NCBI RefSeq assembly: GCF_002900365.1
Contig: NZ_CP025979.1
Coordinates: 2,852,001 to 2,916,000 of the forward strand
From: Escherichia marmotae
GTDB taxonomy: Bacteria; Pseudomonadota; Gammaproteobacteria; Enterobacterales; Enterobacteriaceae
DNA: 64,000 bases
Direction: 5' to 3'
The translations under genes were made by a program, and so were the position numbers. The notes beneath the pieces were generated by a model, which saw nothing but the letters and a program-made list of their open reading frames with translations, searched no databases and was not told the origin of the DNA. Positions 1 to 8,202 of this stretch are shown here, one piece after another (within the stretch, counting starts at the first letter, position 1; each line of letters opens with the position of its first letter).

Positions 1-1512
1 GATCCAAACCTGACCGGTTATGAGCGCGGGGTGTTAACTAACCTGGGTGCTGTTGCCGTCGATACCGGGATCTTCACCGGCCGCTCACCAAAAGATAAGT
101 ATATCGTCCGTGACGATACTACCCGCGATACCTTCTGGTGGGCCGACAAAGGCAAAGGTAAGAACGACAACAAACCTCTCTCTCCGGAAACCTGGCAGCA
201 TCTGAAAGGCCTGGTGACCAAACAGCTTTCCGGCAAACGCCTGTTTGTCGTTGACGCTTTCTGTGGCGCTAACCCGGACACTCGCCTTTCCGTGCGTTTC
301 ATCACCGAAGTGGCCTGGCAGGCGCATTTCGTCAAGAACATGTTTATTCGCCCGAGTGATGAAGAGCTGGAAGATTTCAAACCAGACTTTATCGTCATGA
401 ACGGCGCGAAGTGCACCAACCCGCAGTGGAAAGAACAGGGTCTGAACTCTGAAAACTTCGTTGCGTTTAACCTGACTGAGCGCATGCAGTTGATTGGTGG
501 CACCTGGTACGGCGGTGAGATGAAGAAAGGGATGTTCTCAATGATGAACTACCTGCTGCCGCTGAAAGGCATTGCCTCCATGCACTGCTCCGCCAACGTT
601 GGCGAGAAAGGCGATGTTGCGGTGTTCTTCGGCCTTTCCGGCACCGGTAAAACCACCCTTTCCACCGACCCGAAACGTCGCCTGATTGGCGATGACGAGC
701 ACGGCTGGGATGATGACGGCGTATTTAACTTCGAAGGCGGCTGCTACGCGAAAACCATCAAGCTGTCGAAAGAAGCAGAACCCGAAATCTACAACGCCAT
801 CCGTCGCGATGCGCTGCTGGAAAACGTCACCGTGCGTGAAGATGGCACTATCGACTTTGATGATGGTTCAAAAACCGAGAATACCCGCGTTTCTTATCCG
901 ATCTATCATATCGAAAACATCGTTAAGCCAGTCTCCAAAGCGGGCCACGCGACTAAAGTGATCTTCCTGACCGCAGATGCTTTTGGCGTACTGCCGCCGG
1001 TTTCTCGCCTGACTGCCGATCAAACCCAGTACCACTTCCTCTCAGGCTTCACCGCCAAACTGGCCGGTACTGAGCGTGGCATCACCGAACCGACGCCAAC
1101 CTTCTCTGCCTGTTTCGGCGCGGCATTCCTGTCGCTGCACCCGACTCAGTACGCAGAAGTGCTGGTGAAACGTATGCAGGCGGCGGGTGCGCAGGCATAT
1201 CTCGTTAACACCGGCTGGAACGGCACTGGCAAACGTATCTCCATTAAAGATACCCGCGCCATTATCGATGCCATCCTGAACGGTTCGCTGGATAACGCAG
1301 AAACCTTCACCCTGCCGATGTTTAACCTGGCGATCCCAACCGAGCTGCCGGGCGTAGATACGAAGATCCTCGATCCGCGTAACACCTACGCTTCCCCGGA
1401 ACAGTGGCAGGAAAAAGCTGAAACGCTGGCGAAACTGTTTATCGACAACTTCGATAAATACACCGACACCCCTGCGGGTGCCGCGCTGGTCGCTGCTGGC
1501 CCGAAGCTGTAA
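1..1512 (+). CDS. pckA: Phosphoenolpyruvate carboxykinase (ATP), 5'-truncated by the window edge
   Basis: PEP carboxykinase converts oxaloacetate and ATP to PEP, CO2 and ADP, the first committed step of gluconeogenesis, in the cytoplasm. The reading frame is already open at base 1, so about 37 N-terminal residues of the usual 540 lie outside the window; the GTG at 31 is internal. The nucleotide-binding loop GLSGTGKTT starts at base 631, and the kinase-1a/metal region around GDDEHGW follows at about 688. The C-terminus (AAGPKL) is as in K-12. A strong intrinsic terminator follows within 30 bp, so it is probably transcribed alone. Confidence 0.97.
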   Translation, partial: DPNLTGYERGVLTNLGAVAVDTGIFTGRSPKDKYIVRDDTTRDTFWWADKGKGKNDNKPLSPETWQHLKGLVTKQLSGKRLFVVDAFCGANPDTRLSVRFITEVAWQAHFVKNMFIRPSDEELEDFKPDFIVMNGAKCTNPQWKEQGLNSENFVAFNLTERMQLIGGTWYGGEMKKGMFSMMNYLLPLKGIASMHCSANVGEKGDVAVFFGLSGTGKTTLSTDPKRRLIGDDEHGWDDDGVFNFEGGCYAKTIKLSKEAEPEIYNAIRRDALLENVTVREDGTIDFDDGSKTENTRVSYPIYHIENIVKPVSKAGHATKVIFLTADAFGVLPPVSRLTADQTQYHFLSGFTAKLAGTERGITEPTPTFSACFGAAFLSLHPTQYAEVLVKRMQAAGAQAYLVNTGWNGTGKRISIKDTRAIIDAILNGSLDNAETFTLPMFNLAIPTELPGVDTKILDPRNTYASPEQWQEKAETLAKLFIDNFDKYTDTPAGAALVAAGPKL

Positions 1513-1535
1513 TCAGTTAAGTTAAGAGACAAAAG

Positions 1536-1566
1536 CCCCCGTTTCGCAAGATACGGGGGATTTTTT
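1536..1566 (+). terminator. Intrinsic terminator of pckA
   Basis: A 7-bp stem (CCCCCGT at 1536-1542 with ACGGGGG at 1553-1559) closes a 10-nt loop and is followed by a T run at 1561-1566. It lies directly after the pckA stop codon. Confidence 0.9.
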
Positions 1567-1586
1567 ATAGTAGAAAGGAAGCATCA

Positions 1587-1979
1587 ATGAGCTACGATTT
1601 AATGGTGTTTGAACGTAGTGCAGCCCCACAAGATCCGGCTGTTTTTATGGAATGGTATGAGAAGCAAACTTCGTGGAGTGAACAACACGACTACAATAAT
1701 TCAGAAATAAGCAGCCCCGCCCTTAGAAATTTTTACTCAACTCTGATTCAAACCTTCCCTAATTTAAATGGGTCGGATGCCCCCGATGACGAACAGTTCG
1801 ATAAGCTGGATGAGTCAGGATTAGATGTTTATTTGACCGACTATTCAATTGGAAAAAATATTATCTATATGGCATTTAGCTGGTCTGTAGCAGATGACGC
1901 ATTGAAAAAAGTTCGTGAAATAGCTCACCTTCATCAAGTTGGTTTTTGCAATGTAAGTAGCAATATGGAAGTTGAATAA
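1587..1979 (+). CDS. Small conserved protein of unknown function
   Basis: This encodes a 130-residue soluble protein with no signal peptide or membrane segment. It is acidic and rich in aromatic residues (SYDLMVFE at the start, MEWYEKQTSW at about 21-30, LTDYSIGKNIIYMAFSW at about 83-99). I do not recognise a named gene. The pattern resembles a widespread small family that I associate loosely with immunity-like orphan genes, but no function can be assigned. The start is supported by an AAGGAA ribosome site about 7 bases upstream. It is more AT-rich than pckA and envZ and has hairpins on both sides, as expected for a recently inserted cargo gene. In K-12, as I remember it, pckA and envZ are direct neighbours. 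Confidence 0.8.
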   Translation: MSYDLMVFERSAAPQDPAVFMEWYEKQTSWSEQHDYNNSEISSPALRNFYSTLIQTFPNLNGSDAPDDEQFDKLDESGLDVYLTDYSIGKNIIYMAFSWSVADDALKKVREIAHLHQVGFCNVSSNMEVE

Positions 1980-1986
1980 TCTTATC

Positions 1987-2015
1987 AACACGATGAGTCT
2001 ATATTCTCGTGTTGT
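1987..2015 (+). terminator. Hairpin after the small unknown gene
   Basis: An 8-bp inverted repeat, CAACACGA and TCGTGTTG, lies just downstream of the 1587-1979 gene. It has a 13-nt loop and no good T run, so it is a weak terminator or an mRNA 3'-end structure. Confidence 0.4.
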
Positions 2016-2036
2016 GAGCATAATGTATTAGAAGCG

Positions 2037-2071
2037 AAAAAAACGGGAGGCTCATCGCCTCCCATTTTTTT
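2037..2071. terminator. Bidirectional intrinsic terminator for envZ and the small gene
   Basis: A perfect 7-bp stem (GGGAGGC 2045-2051, GCCTCCC 2057-2063) is flanked by an A run on the left and a T run on the right. It can stop the ompR-envZ transcript from one side and the 1587-1979 transcript from the other. Confidence 0.85.
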
Positions 2072-3422
2072 ACCCTTCTTTTGTCGTGCCCTGCGCTCGC
2101 GTGACCGGTACAGGCAACCAGGCGCGAATGGAAAGCCCGCCTCGCTCGCTGGTGCCGAGCTCCAGCATCCCGTTATGGTTATCGATGATACGCTGCACAA
2201 TTGCCAGCCCTAACCCCGTTCCGCTAATGGTGCGCGCGCTGTCGCCGCGAACAAACGGCTGGAATAAGTGCTTACGCTGCTCTGGTTCAATACCAGGACC
2301 ATCATCTTCCACCTGGAACCAGGCGCGATTCGGCTCCGTACCGCTACTGACTTTAATCCAGCCATTGCCGTAACGGGCGGCGTTCACCACCATATTTGCC
2401 ACTGCGCGTTTGATGGAGAGCGGATGCATTTTTACTTCAATGCTGCCCGGCTCAAGCGCGGTTTCAATTTCCCGCTCATAGCCACTTTCCGCAGCAATCA
2501 CCTCACCAAGCACGGCATTAAGATCGGCCAACTCCATCGGCATCTCCTGCCCGGTGCGTAGATAGTCGATAAATTGCTCAATGATGGCATTGCACTCTTC
2601 GATATCCTTGTTGATCGATTCCGCCAGGTAGCCATCCTGCTCACTCATCATCTCCGTTGCCAGGCGAATACGCGTCAGCGGCGTGCACAGGTCATGACTC
2701 ACCCCTGCCATCAACAACGTGCGGTCATCCGCCAGTTGCTTGACGCCAGCCGCCATATGGTTGAAGGCACGGGTAACCGAACGCACCTCCGAAGCACCAT
2801 ATTCACGCAGCGGCGGAGGAATAATCCCCTTACCCACCTGCAAAGCCGCATGTTCGAGATCGACTAACGGTCGGTTCTGAATACGAATAAACAGCCACGC
2901 GCCGCCTATCGCCAACAGCATTATCGCCAGCGTATAGCGGAACAGCGGGGAGAAATCACCCTGATGAATTTCGGTCAGCGGCACACGCACCCAGATATTG
3001 GGCGACAGCCAGGTTTTCAGCCAGACGACAGGCGAGCTTTTGTTGACCTCGACGCGAACTTCCGTCGGACCGCCCAGTTGCTGCGCCATCTGATGGCTTA
3101 AGAATTCATAGTGTTGCGCCCAACGCAGCCCGGCCTCTTCGGCAGCTTCGTTGGAATAGAGAGAGATCCCCAGCTCACGGTAGATCTCCCGACGAAAAGC
3201 GGGAGGCACAACCAACTGCGTGCCGTCCTCCAGTTGCAGTTTGTCGGTCATCAACATACGTACTTCGTATGCGAGGACTTTATTAAACTGCTGAAGGCTC
3301 GGCAAAATCGCGAAGTTCAGTACCACCAGGTAAGTCGTCACCAGGCTGACGAACAGCAAGGTGACGATGAGCAATAACGTGCGGGCAAATGAACTTCGTG
3401 GCGAGAAGCGCAATCGCCTCAT
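2070..3422 (-). CDS. envZ: Osmosensor histidine kinase/phosphatase EnvZ, with Cys at codon 246
   Basis: EnvZ is the inner-membrane sensor that phosphorylates and dephosphorylates OmpR, controlling the porins OmpF and OmpC. It has the usual 450 residues. Visible are a first membrane helix (about 16-46), a periplasmic domain, a second helix (about 160-179), a HAMP linker, the DHp helix with His243, and the ATPase domain with N, G1 (DDGPG) and G2 (GTGLGL) boxes. The H-box reads SHDLCTPL: codon 246 (2685-2687) is TGC (Cys). EnvZ of K-12, and the H-box consensus generally, have Arg there, next to Thr247, which is needed for phosphatase action. The start codon overlaps the ompR stop by 4 bases (ATGA), so the pair is translationally coupled. 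Confidence 0.97.
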   Translation of the reverse strand: MRRLRFSPRSSFARTLLLIVTLLFVSLVTTYLVVLNFAILPSLQQFNKVLAYEVRMLMTDKLQLEDGTQLVVPPAFRREIYRELGISLYSNEAAEEAGLRWAQHYEFLSHQMAQQLGGPTEVRVEVNKSSPVVWLKTWLSPNIWVRVPLTEIHQGDFSPLFRYTLAIMLLAIGGAWLFIRIQNRPLVDLEHAALQVGKGIIPPPLREYGASEVRSVTRAFNHMAAGVKQLADDRTLLMAGVSHDLCTPLTRIRLATEMMSEQDGYLAESINKDIEECNAIIEQFIDYLRTGQEMPMELADLNAVLGEVIAAESGYEREIETALEPGSIEVKMHPLSIKRAVANMVVNAARYGNGWIKVSSGTEPNRAWFQVEDDGPGIEPEQRKHLFQPFVRGDSARTISGTGLGLAIVQRIIDNHNGMLELGTSERGGLSIRAWLPVPVTRAQGTTKEG

Positions 3423-4138
3423 GCTTTAGAACCGTCCGGCACGAAGACGTAGCCCAGACCCCAGACGGTCTGAATGTAACGTGGGTGCGCCGGATCTTCT
3501 TCCACCATGCGGCGCAGACGCGAGATCTGCACGTCGATGGAGCGTTCCATTGCGGAATATTCACGTCCACGGGCAAGGTTCATCAATTTATCGCGGGAGA
3601 GCGGCTCACGCGGATGACTGACCAGCGCCTTCAGTACCGCAAATTCACCGCTGGTGAGCGGCATCGGCTCATCTTCACGGAACATTTCGCGCGTACCGAG
3701 GTTAAGTTTGAACTTACCGAAAGCAATTACCGCTTCTTCCTGCGACGGCGCGCCCGGCAACTCGTTCGCCTGACGACGCAGTACCGCACGAATACGAGCC
3801 AGCAGTTCACGTGGGTTAAACGGTTTCGGAATGTAATCGTCAGCGCCAATCTCCAGGCCAACGATACGGTCAACTTCTTCCCCTTTCGCCGTCACCATAA
3901 TGATCGGCATCGGGTTACTCTGGCTACGAAGACGTCGGCAAATCGACAAGCCATCTTCACCAGGTAACATCAAATCCAGTACCATAAGATGGAAAGATTC
4001 ACGGGTGAGCAGGCGATCCATCTGTTCTGCATTAGCGACGCTTCGAACCTGGAAGCCTTGTTCGGTGAGATAACGCTCCAGCAGCGCGCGCAGGCGCATG
4101 TCGTCATCGACCACCAGAATCTTGTAGTTCTCTTGCAT
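3419..4138 (-). CDS. ompR: Response regulator OmpR
   Basis: OmpR is the cytoplasmic DNA-binding response regulator of the EnvZ/OmpR system; when phosphorylated it binds the ompF, ompC and other promoters. It has 239 residues: a receiver domain with acidic pocket Asp11/Asp12 and phospho-acceptor Asp55 (VLDLMLPG), a conserved Lys in PKPFNP, and a C-terminal winged helix (about 135-239) ending in WGLGYVFVPDG. It appears identical to the K-12 protein. It is the first gene of ompR-envZ, and its promoter lies in 4139-4365, shared with the divergent greB. Confidence 0.98.
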   Translation of the reverse strand: MQENYKILVVDDDMRLRALLERYLTEQGFQVRSVANAEQMDRLLTRESFHLMVLDLMLPGEDGLSICRRLRSQSNPMPIIMVTAKGEEVDRIVGLEIGADDYIPKPFNPRELLARIRAVLRRQANELPGAPSQEEAVIAFGKFKLNLGTREMFREDEPMPLTSGEFAVLKALVSHPREPLSRDKLMNLARGREYSAMERSIDVQISRLRRMVEEDPAHPRYIQTVWGLGYVFVPDGSKA

Positions 4139-4365
4139 TGTTTATACTCCCAAAGGTTCGCAACAATTTGTAAGCGTGTATTCTTAAAAAAGCTTACGTT
4201 CGTCACCAGCTAAATCTGGTATAAATTTCAGCCTAAATTGTTACAAAGCATATTAAACAGCAGTTTAAGTATACAATTTATTCGGCGGAACATTATTGAT
4301 TCTGTTGATATGATCACGTTATACCCAATGTGCGCATTATCAAACAGACAAAGGGAATCAACGAG

Positions 4366-4842
4366 ATGAAAACGCCCCTGATTACCCGGGAAGGGTATGA
4401 AAAACTCAAACAAGAGCTCAATTATCTCTGGCGTGAAGAACGCCCCGAGGTCACAAAAAAGGTGACCTGGGCTGCAAGTCTGGGCGACCGCAGCGAAAAT
4501 GCTGACTATCAGTATAATAAAAAGCGCCTGCGTGAAATCGACCGCCGCGTGCGCTACCTCACTAAATGCATGGAAAATCTCAAAATCGTCGATTATTCCC
4601 CGCAGCAGGAAGGCAAAGTGTTCTTTGGCGCGTGGGTGGAGATTGAAAACGACGATGGTGTTACCCACCGTTTTCGTATCGTCGGCTACGATGAAATTTT
4701 TGGCCGTAAAGATTACATCTCTATTGATTCCCCAATGGCCCGCGCATTGCTGAAAAAAGAGGTTGGCGATCTGGCGGTGGTGAATACCCCTGCCGGGGAA
4801 GCGAGCTGGTATGTTAATGCCATCGAGTACGTGAAACCGTAA
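4366..4842 (+). CDS. greB: Transcript cleavage factor GreB
   Basis: GreB enters the secondary channel of RNA polymerase and stimulates cleavage of backtracked RNA. The protein has 158 residues: an N-terminal antiparallel coiled coil (about 1-75) with the acidic tip around GDRSENADYQ, which holds the catalytic Asp/Glu pair, followed by a globular FKBP-like domain. The ATG at 4366 gives the standard length and has an AAGGGA ribosome site; an earlier in-frame ATT at 4330 is not needed. It is transcribed divergently from ompR. Confidence 0.97.
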   Translation: MKTPLITREGYEKLKQELNYLWREERPEVTKKVTWAASLGDRSENADYQYNKKRLREIDRRVRYLTKCMENLKIVDYSPQQEGKVFFGAWVEIENDDGVTHRFRIVGYDEIFGRKDYISIDSPMARALLKKEVGDLAVVNTPAGEASWYVNAIEYVKP

Positions 4843-4866
4843 GGAAGAGTCTTAACCTCCTGCCGA

Positions 4867-4888
4867 TGGCTGGCATTTTTGCCAGCCA
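4867..4888 (+). terminator. Hairpin between greB and yhgF
   Basis: An 8-bp perfect stem (TGGCTGGC and GCCAGCCA) encloses a T-rich loop 25 bp after greB. There is no T run after the stem, so it is more likely an attenuator or mRNA-stability hairpin than a full terminator. Confidence 0.5.
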
Positions 4889-4938
4889 GTCCGTATAACT
4901 ATCCCCTGATTTTTGATCCGAAAAGATGAACTCAAACC

Positions 4939-7260
4939 ATGATGAATGATTCGTTCTGCCGCATTATTGCGGGTGAAATTCAGGCGCGCCCGGAACAGGT
5001 TGAAGCCGCCGTTCGCCTGCTTGACGAAGGGAATACCGTGCCGTTTATCGCACGTTATCGTAAGGAAATCACCGGCGGTCTGGATGACACGCAGTTGCGT
5101 AATCTGGAAACGCGTCTGGGATATTTGCGCGAGCTGGAAGAGAGACGTCAGGCGATCCTCAAGTCCATTTCTGAGCAAGGTAAACTCACCGATGAGCTGG
5201 CGAATGCCATCAACGCCACTTTGAGCAAAACCGAACTCGAAGACCTCTATCTGCCCTACAAACCTAAACGCCGCACCCGTGGGCAAATCGCCATTGAAGC
5301 AGGTCTTGAGCCGTTAGCTGACCTGTTGTGGAACGATCCATCGCAAACGCCGGAAATTGCCGCTGCGCAATTTGTTGATGCTGATAAAGGCGTAGCGGAT
5401 ACCAAAGCCGCGCTGGACGGCGCGCGCTATATACTGATGGAACGTTTTGCCGAAGATGCCGCCCTGTTGGCGAAAGTGCGTGATTATCTGTGGAAGAACG
5501 CACATCTGGTCTCAACCGTAGTGAGCGGTAAAGAAGAGGAAGGGGCAAAATTTCGCGACTATTTCGATCATCACGAACCGCTGTCAACGGTGCCCTCTCA
5601 CCGCGCGCTGGCGATGTTCCGTGGGCGTAATGAAGGCGTACTCCAGCTTTCGCTGAATGCCGATCCGCAGTTCGACGAGCCACCGAAAGAGAGCTATTGC
5701 GAACAAATCATTATGGATCACCTCGGCCTGCGCCTGAACAATGCTCCGGCGGATAGCTGGCGCAAGGGCGTGGTGAGCTGGACCTGGCGCATCAAGGTGC
5801 TGATGCATCTGGAAACCGAACTGATGGGCACCGTGCGCGAACGCGCAGAAGATGAAGCAATCAACGTTTTTGCCCGTAACCTGCATGATCTGCTGATGGC
5901 GGCTCCTGCCGGGCTGCGTGCGACGATGGGCCTCGATCCGGGTCTGCGTACCGGGGTAAAAGTAGCGGTAGTCGATGCGACCGGTAAACTGGTGGCAACC
6001 GACACCATTTATCCGCACACCGGGCAGGCCGCAAAAGCAGCGATGACCGTTGCTGCTCTGTGCGAAAAACATAACGTTGAACTGGTGGCGATTGGTAACG
6101 GTACGGCTTCCCGCGAAACCGAGCGTTTCTATCTCGACGTTCAGAAGCAGTTCCCGAAAGTGACGGCGCAAAAAGTGATCGTCAGCGAAGCAGGCGCATC
6201 GGTTTACTCTGCTTCCGAACTGGCAGCACAGGAGTTCCCGGATCTCGATGTTTCTCTGCGTGGCGCGGTATCTATCGCCCGTCGTTTGCAAGATCCGCTG
6301 GCGGAGCTGGTGAAAATCGATCCGAAATCCATCGGCGTGGGTCAGTATCAGCATGACGTCAGCCAGACACAACTGGCTCGCAAACTGGATGCAGTGGTGG
6401 AAGACTGCGTAAACGCCGTTGGCGTCGATCTCAACACCGCTTCTGTTCCGCTGTTAACTCGCGTGGCGGGTCTGACGCGCATGATGGCACAAAACATCGT
6501 TGCCTGGCGCGATGAGAATGGGCAATTCAAAAACCGTCAGCAATTGTTAAAAGTTAGCCGTTTAGGGCCTAAAGCCTTCGAGCAGTGTGCGGGCTTCCTG
6601 CGTATTAACCACGGCGATAACCCGCTGGACGCGTCTACCGTTCACCCGGAAGCCTATCCGGTGGTCGAACGCATTCTGGCGGCAACGCAACAGGCACTGA
6701 AAGATCTGATGGGTAACAGCAGCGAACTGCGTAACCTGAAAGCCTCTGACTTTACCGATGAGAAATTCGGTGTGCCGACGGTAACCGACATTATCAAAGA
6801 GCTGGAAAAACCGGGTCGCGACCCGCGTCCGGAATTTAAAACCGCTCAGTTTGCCGATGGCGTCGAGACAATGAACGACCTGCAACCGGGTATGATCCTC
6901 GAAGGTGCAGTCACCAACGTCACCAACTTTGGCGCGTTTGTCGATATCGGCGTACATCAGGACGGTCTGGTTCACATCTCTTCCCTGTCGAATAAGTTTG
7001 TGGAAGATCCGCACACCGTGGTGAAAGCGGGTGACATTGTGAAGGTGAAAGTGCTGGAAGTGGATCTCCAGCGTAAACGTATCGCCCTGACCATGCGCCT
7101 GGACGAACAGCCTGGTGAAACCAATGTCCGTCGTGGCGGCGGTAACGATCGTCCGCAAAACAACCGCCCGGCAGCAAAACCGCGTGGCCGTGAAACGCAG
7201 CCTGCCGGTAACAGCGCGATGATGGATGCGCTGGCAGCAGCAATGGGTAAAAAGCGTTAA
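4939..7260 (+). CDS. yhgF: Tex-family RNA-binding transcription accessory protein YhgF
   Basis: This is the 773-residue E. coli homologue of Tex, a conserved nucleic-acid-binding protein that associates with the transcription machinery. The N-terminal helical region (from FCRIIAGEIQARPEQV) leads to a YqgF/RNase H-like core (about 325-460, starting GLDPGLRTGVK), a helix-hairpin-helix repeat (about 490-560), and a C-terminal S1 RNA-binding domain (about 648-717; GMILEGAVTNVTNFGAFVDIG). The tail is basic and rich in Arg, Gly and Asn. Full length matches K-12. It lies 96 bp after greB in the same direction. Confidence 0.95.
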   Translation: MMNDSFCRIIAGEIQARPEQVEAAVRLLDEGNTVPFIARYRKEITGGLDDTQLRNLETRLGYLRELEERRQAILKSISEQGKLTDELANAINATLSKTELEDLYLPYKPKRRTRGQIAIEAGLEPLADLLWNDPSQTPEIAAAQFVDADKGVADTKAALDGARYILMERFAEDAALLAKVRDYLWKNAHLVSTVVSGKEEEGAKFRDYFDHHEPLSTVPSHRALAMFRGRNEGVLQLSLNADPQFDEPPKESYCEQIIMDHLGLRLNNAPADSWRKGVVSWTWRIKVLMHLETELMGTVRERAEDEAINVFARNLHDLLMAAPAGLRATMGLDPGLRTGVKVAVVDATGKLVATDTIYPHTGQAAKAAMTVAALCEKHNVELVAIGNGTASRETERFYLDVQKQFPKVTAQKVIVSEAGASVYSASELAAQEFPDLDVSLRGAVSIARRLQDPLAELVKIDPKSIGVGQYQHDVSQTQLARKLDAVVEDCVNAVGVDLNTASVPLLTRVAGLTRMMAQNIVAWRDENGQFKNRQQLLKVSRLGPKAFEQCAGFLRINHGDNPLDASTVHPEAYPVVERILAATQQALKDLMGNSSELRNLKASDFTDEKFGVPTVTDIIKELEKPGRDPRPEFKTAQFADGVETMNDLQPGMILEGAVTNVTNFGAFVDIGVHQDGLVHISSLSNKFVEDPHTVVKAGDIVKVKVLEVDLQRKRIALTMRLDEQPGETNVRRGGGNDRPQNNRPAAKPRGRETQPAGNSAMMDALAAAMGKKR

Positions 7261-7271
7261 ACACTATGACT

Positions 7272-7334
7272 GGCCTACGGTTCAGCTTTGCACGGGTTCG
7301 TAGGCCAGATAAGGCGTTCACGCCGCATCTGGCA
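7272..7334. repeat. REP/BIME-type palindromic repeat after yhgF
   Basis: The segment 7300-7334 matches the REP consensus (GTAGGCC..GATAAGGCG..CGCCGCATCTGGC). It is preceded by a longer inverted pair, GGCCTACGG to CGTAGGCC. These are extragenic repeats that stabilise mRNA 3' ends and bind gyrase or IHF. Confidence 0.85.
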
Positions 7335-7359
7335 ATAAACGCCTTAACTGACATAAAAG

Positions 7360-7383
7360 TGCCGGAGAACATCTCCGGCATTT
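7360..7383 (+). terminator. Probable intrinsic terminator of yhgF
   Basis: An 8-bp stem (TGCCGGAG 7360-7367, CTCCGGCA 7373-7380) with a 5-nt loop is followed by a short T run. Confidence 0.7.
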
Positions 7384-7427
7384 GAGATTGCTGACAAACT
7401 CGCTTACGGGTCAAAACAGGCACAACT

Positions 7428-7470
7428 TTCCCCCCTCTCCCTAGCCCTCTCCCCGATGGGGCGAGGGGAC
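7428..7470. repeat. C-rich/G-rich inverted repeat (boxC-like)
   Basis: Runs of CCCTCTCC are followed by GGGGCGAGGGG, forming an imperfect hairpin typical of the short GC-rich extragenic repeats in enterobacterial intergenic regions. It is the middle part of the 698-bp gap between yhgF and feoA. Confidence 0.5.
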
Positions 7471-7630
7471 CGTCCGTGCACTTGCCTGGCTCCGGTATTT
7501 TTATTCCACAGCCAAAACCACAATATATTCCGCTAATATTTATCACATCATTAACAACTGAAACCTTAATTAAACATCAAGCCGCCCTAATAATTCGTCA
7601 CTCGAATTTTATTTTGACCCAGATATAACC

Positions 7631-7644
7631 TTGAGCCACATCAA
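7631..7644. promoter_or_regulatory. Probable FNR site upstream of feoA
   Basis: TTGAGCCACATCAA differs from the FNR consensus TTGATNNNNATCAA at one base. Anaerobic activation of feo by FNR is established in E. coli, and the site lies about 315 bp upstream of feoA, before the Fur-like site. Confidence 0.65.
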
Positions 7645-7702
7645 CATTGGCGCAAATTATTATCTAAACCAACATTCGCACACATTTTAAGTATTGCTGA
7701 TA

Positions 7703-7723
7703 GAAACCATTCTCATTATCATT
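7703..7723. promoter_or_regulatory. Probable Fur box of the feo promoter
   Basis: The segment ATTCTCATTATCATTG within 7703-7723 matches the core of the Fur consensus (GATAATGATAATCATTATC) at most positions. Fur repression of feoABC is established knowledge. The site predicts a transcript with a leader of roughly 200 bases before feoA. Confidence 0.7.
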
Positions 7724-7816
7724 GTGCTGTTGATTATTTAATCTCTCCTTCGTTGGCGAATCATCTGGTCTCATGTCGCTGTCAAACGCCCCATGAGGTA
7801 GTTAACCAGTTTTACT

Positions 7817-7938
7817 CTAAATAATTCGAGTTGCAGGAAGGCGGCAAGTGAGAGAGTCCCCAGGTACTTACTCCAGTAAGTAACTGGGGTGAGCGACCGA
7901 AGCCGCAGCACATGCAATTTGAATTATGACGAGTATAG
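7817..7938. repeat. ERIC (IRU) element in the feoA leader
   Basis: This roughly 122-bp imperfect palindrome has the ERIC core: GTCCCCAGGTACTTACT, then AGTAAGTAACTGGGGTGAGCG. Its outer arms are TTCGAGTTGCA and TGCAATTTGAA. It lies between the Fur/FNR sites and the feoA start (7959), so it should be transcribed as part of the feo 5' leader. Confidence 0.85.
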
Positions 7939-7958
7939 CGAGAAACAAGTAGGCACCT

Positions 7959-8186
7959 ATGCAATACACCCCAGATACTGCGTGGAAAATCACTGGCTTT
8001 TCCCGTGAAATTAGCCCGGCATATCGTCAGAAGCTGCTTTCTCTTGGCATGTTACCTGGCTCCTCTTTTAATGTGGTGCGCGTCGCTCCACTCGGTGATC
8101 CTATTCATATCGAAACCCGTCGTGTAAGCCTGGTATTACGGAAAAAAGATCTGGCCTTATTAGAAGTGGAAGCGGTTTCCTGTTAA
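7959..8186 (+). CDS. feoA: Ferrous iron transport accessory protein FeoA
   Basis: FeoA is a 75-residue cytoplasmic SH3-like protein needed for Fe2+ uptake through FeoB. The sequence (ITGFSREISPAYRQKLLSLGMLPGSSF near the N-terminus, HIETRRVSLVLRKKDLALLEVE near the C-terminus) and length match the family. It is the first gene of feoABC; feoB starts 16 bp after its stop. Confidence 0.96.
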   Translation: MQYTPDTAWKITGFSREISPAYRQKLLSLGMLPGSSFNVVRVAPLGDPIHIETRRVSLVLRKKDLALLEVEAVSC

Positions 8187-8202
8187 TACGGTGAGAATAA
8201 CA

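Noticed and set aside
3389..3967. A 192-codon + strand frame opposite ompR/envZ
   Set aside because: It is an antisense shadow of conserved two-component genes.
5584..6372. A 262-codon minus-strand frame opposite yhgF
   Set aside because: It is an antisense shadow of the Tex homologue.
7428..7470. Repeated CCCTCTCC motifs considered as CRISPR-like
   Set aside because: There are only two or three imperfect copies without regular spacers; it is a short GC-rich extragenic inverted repeat.
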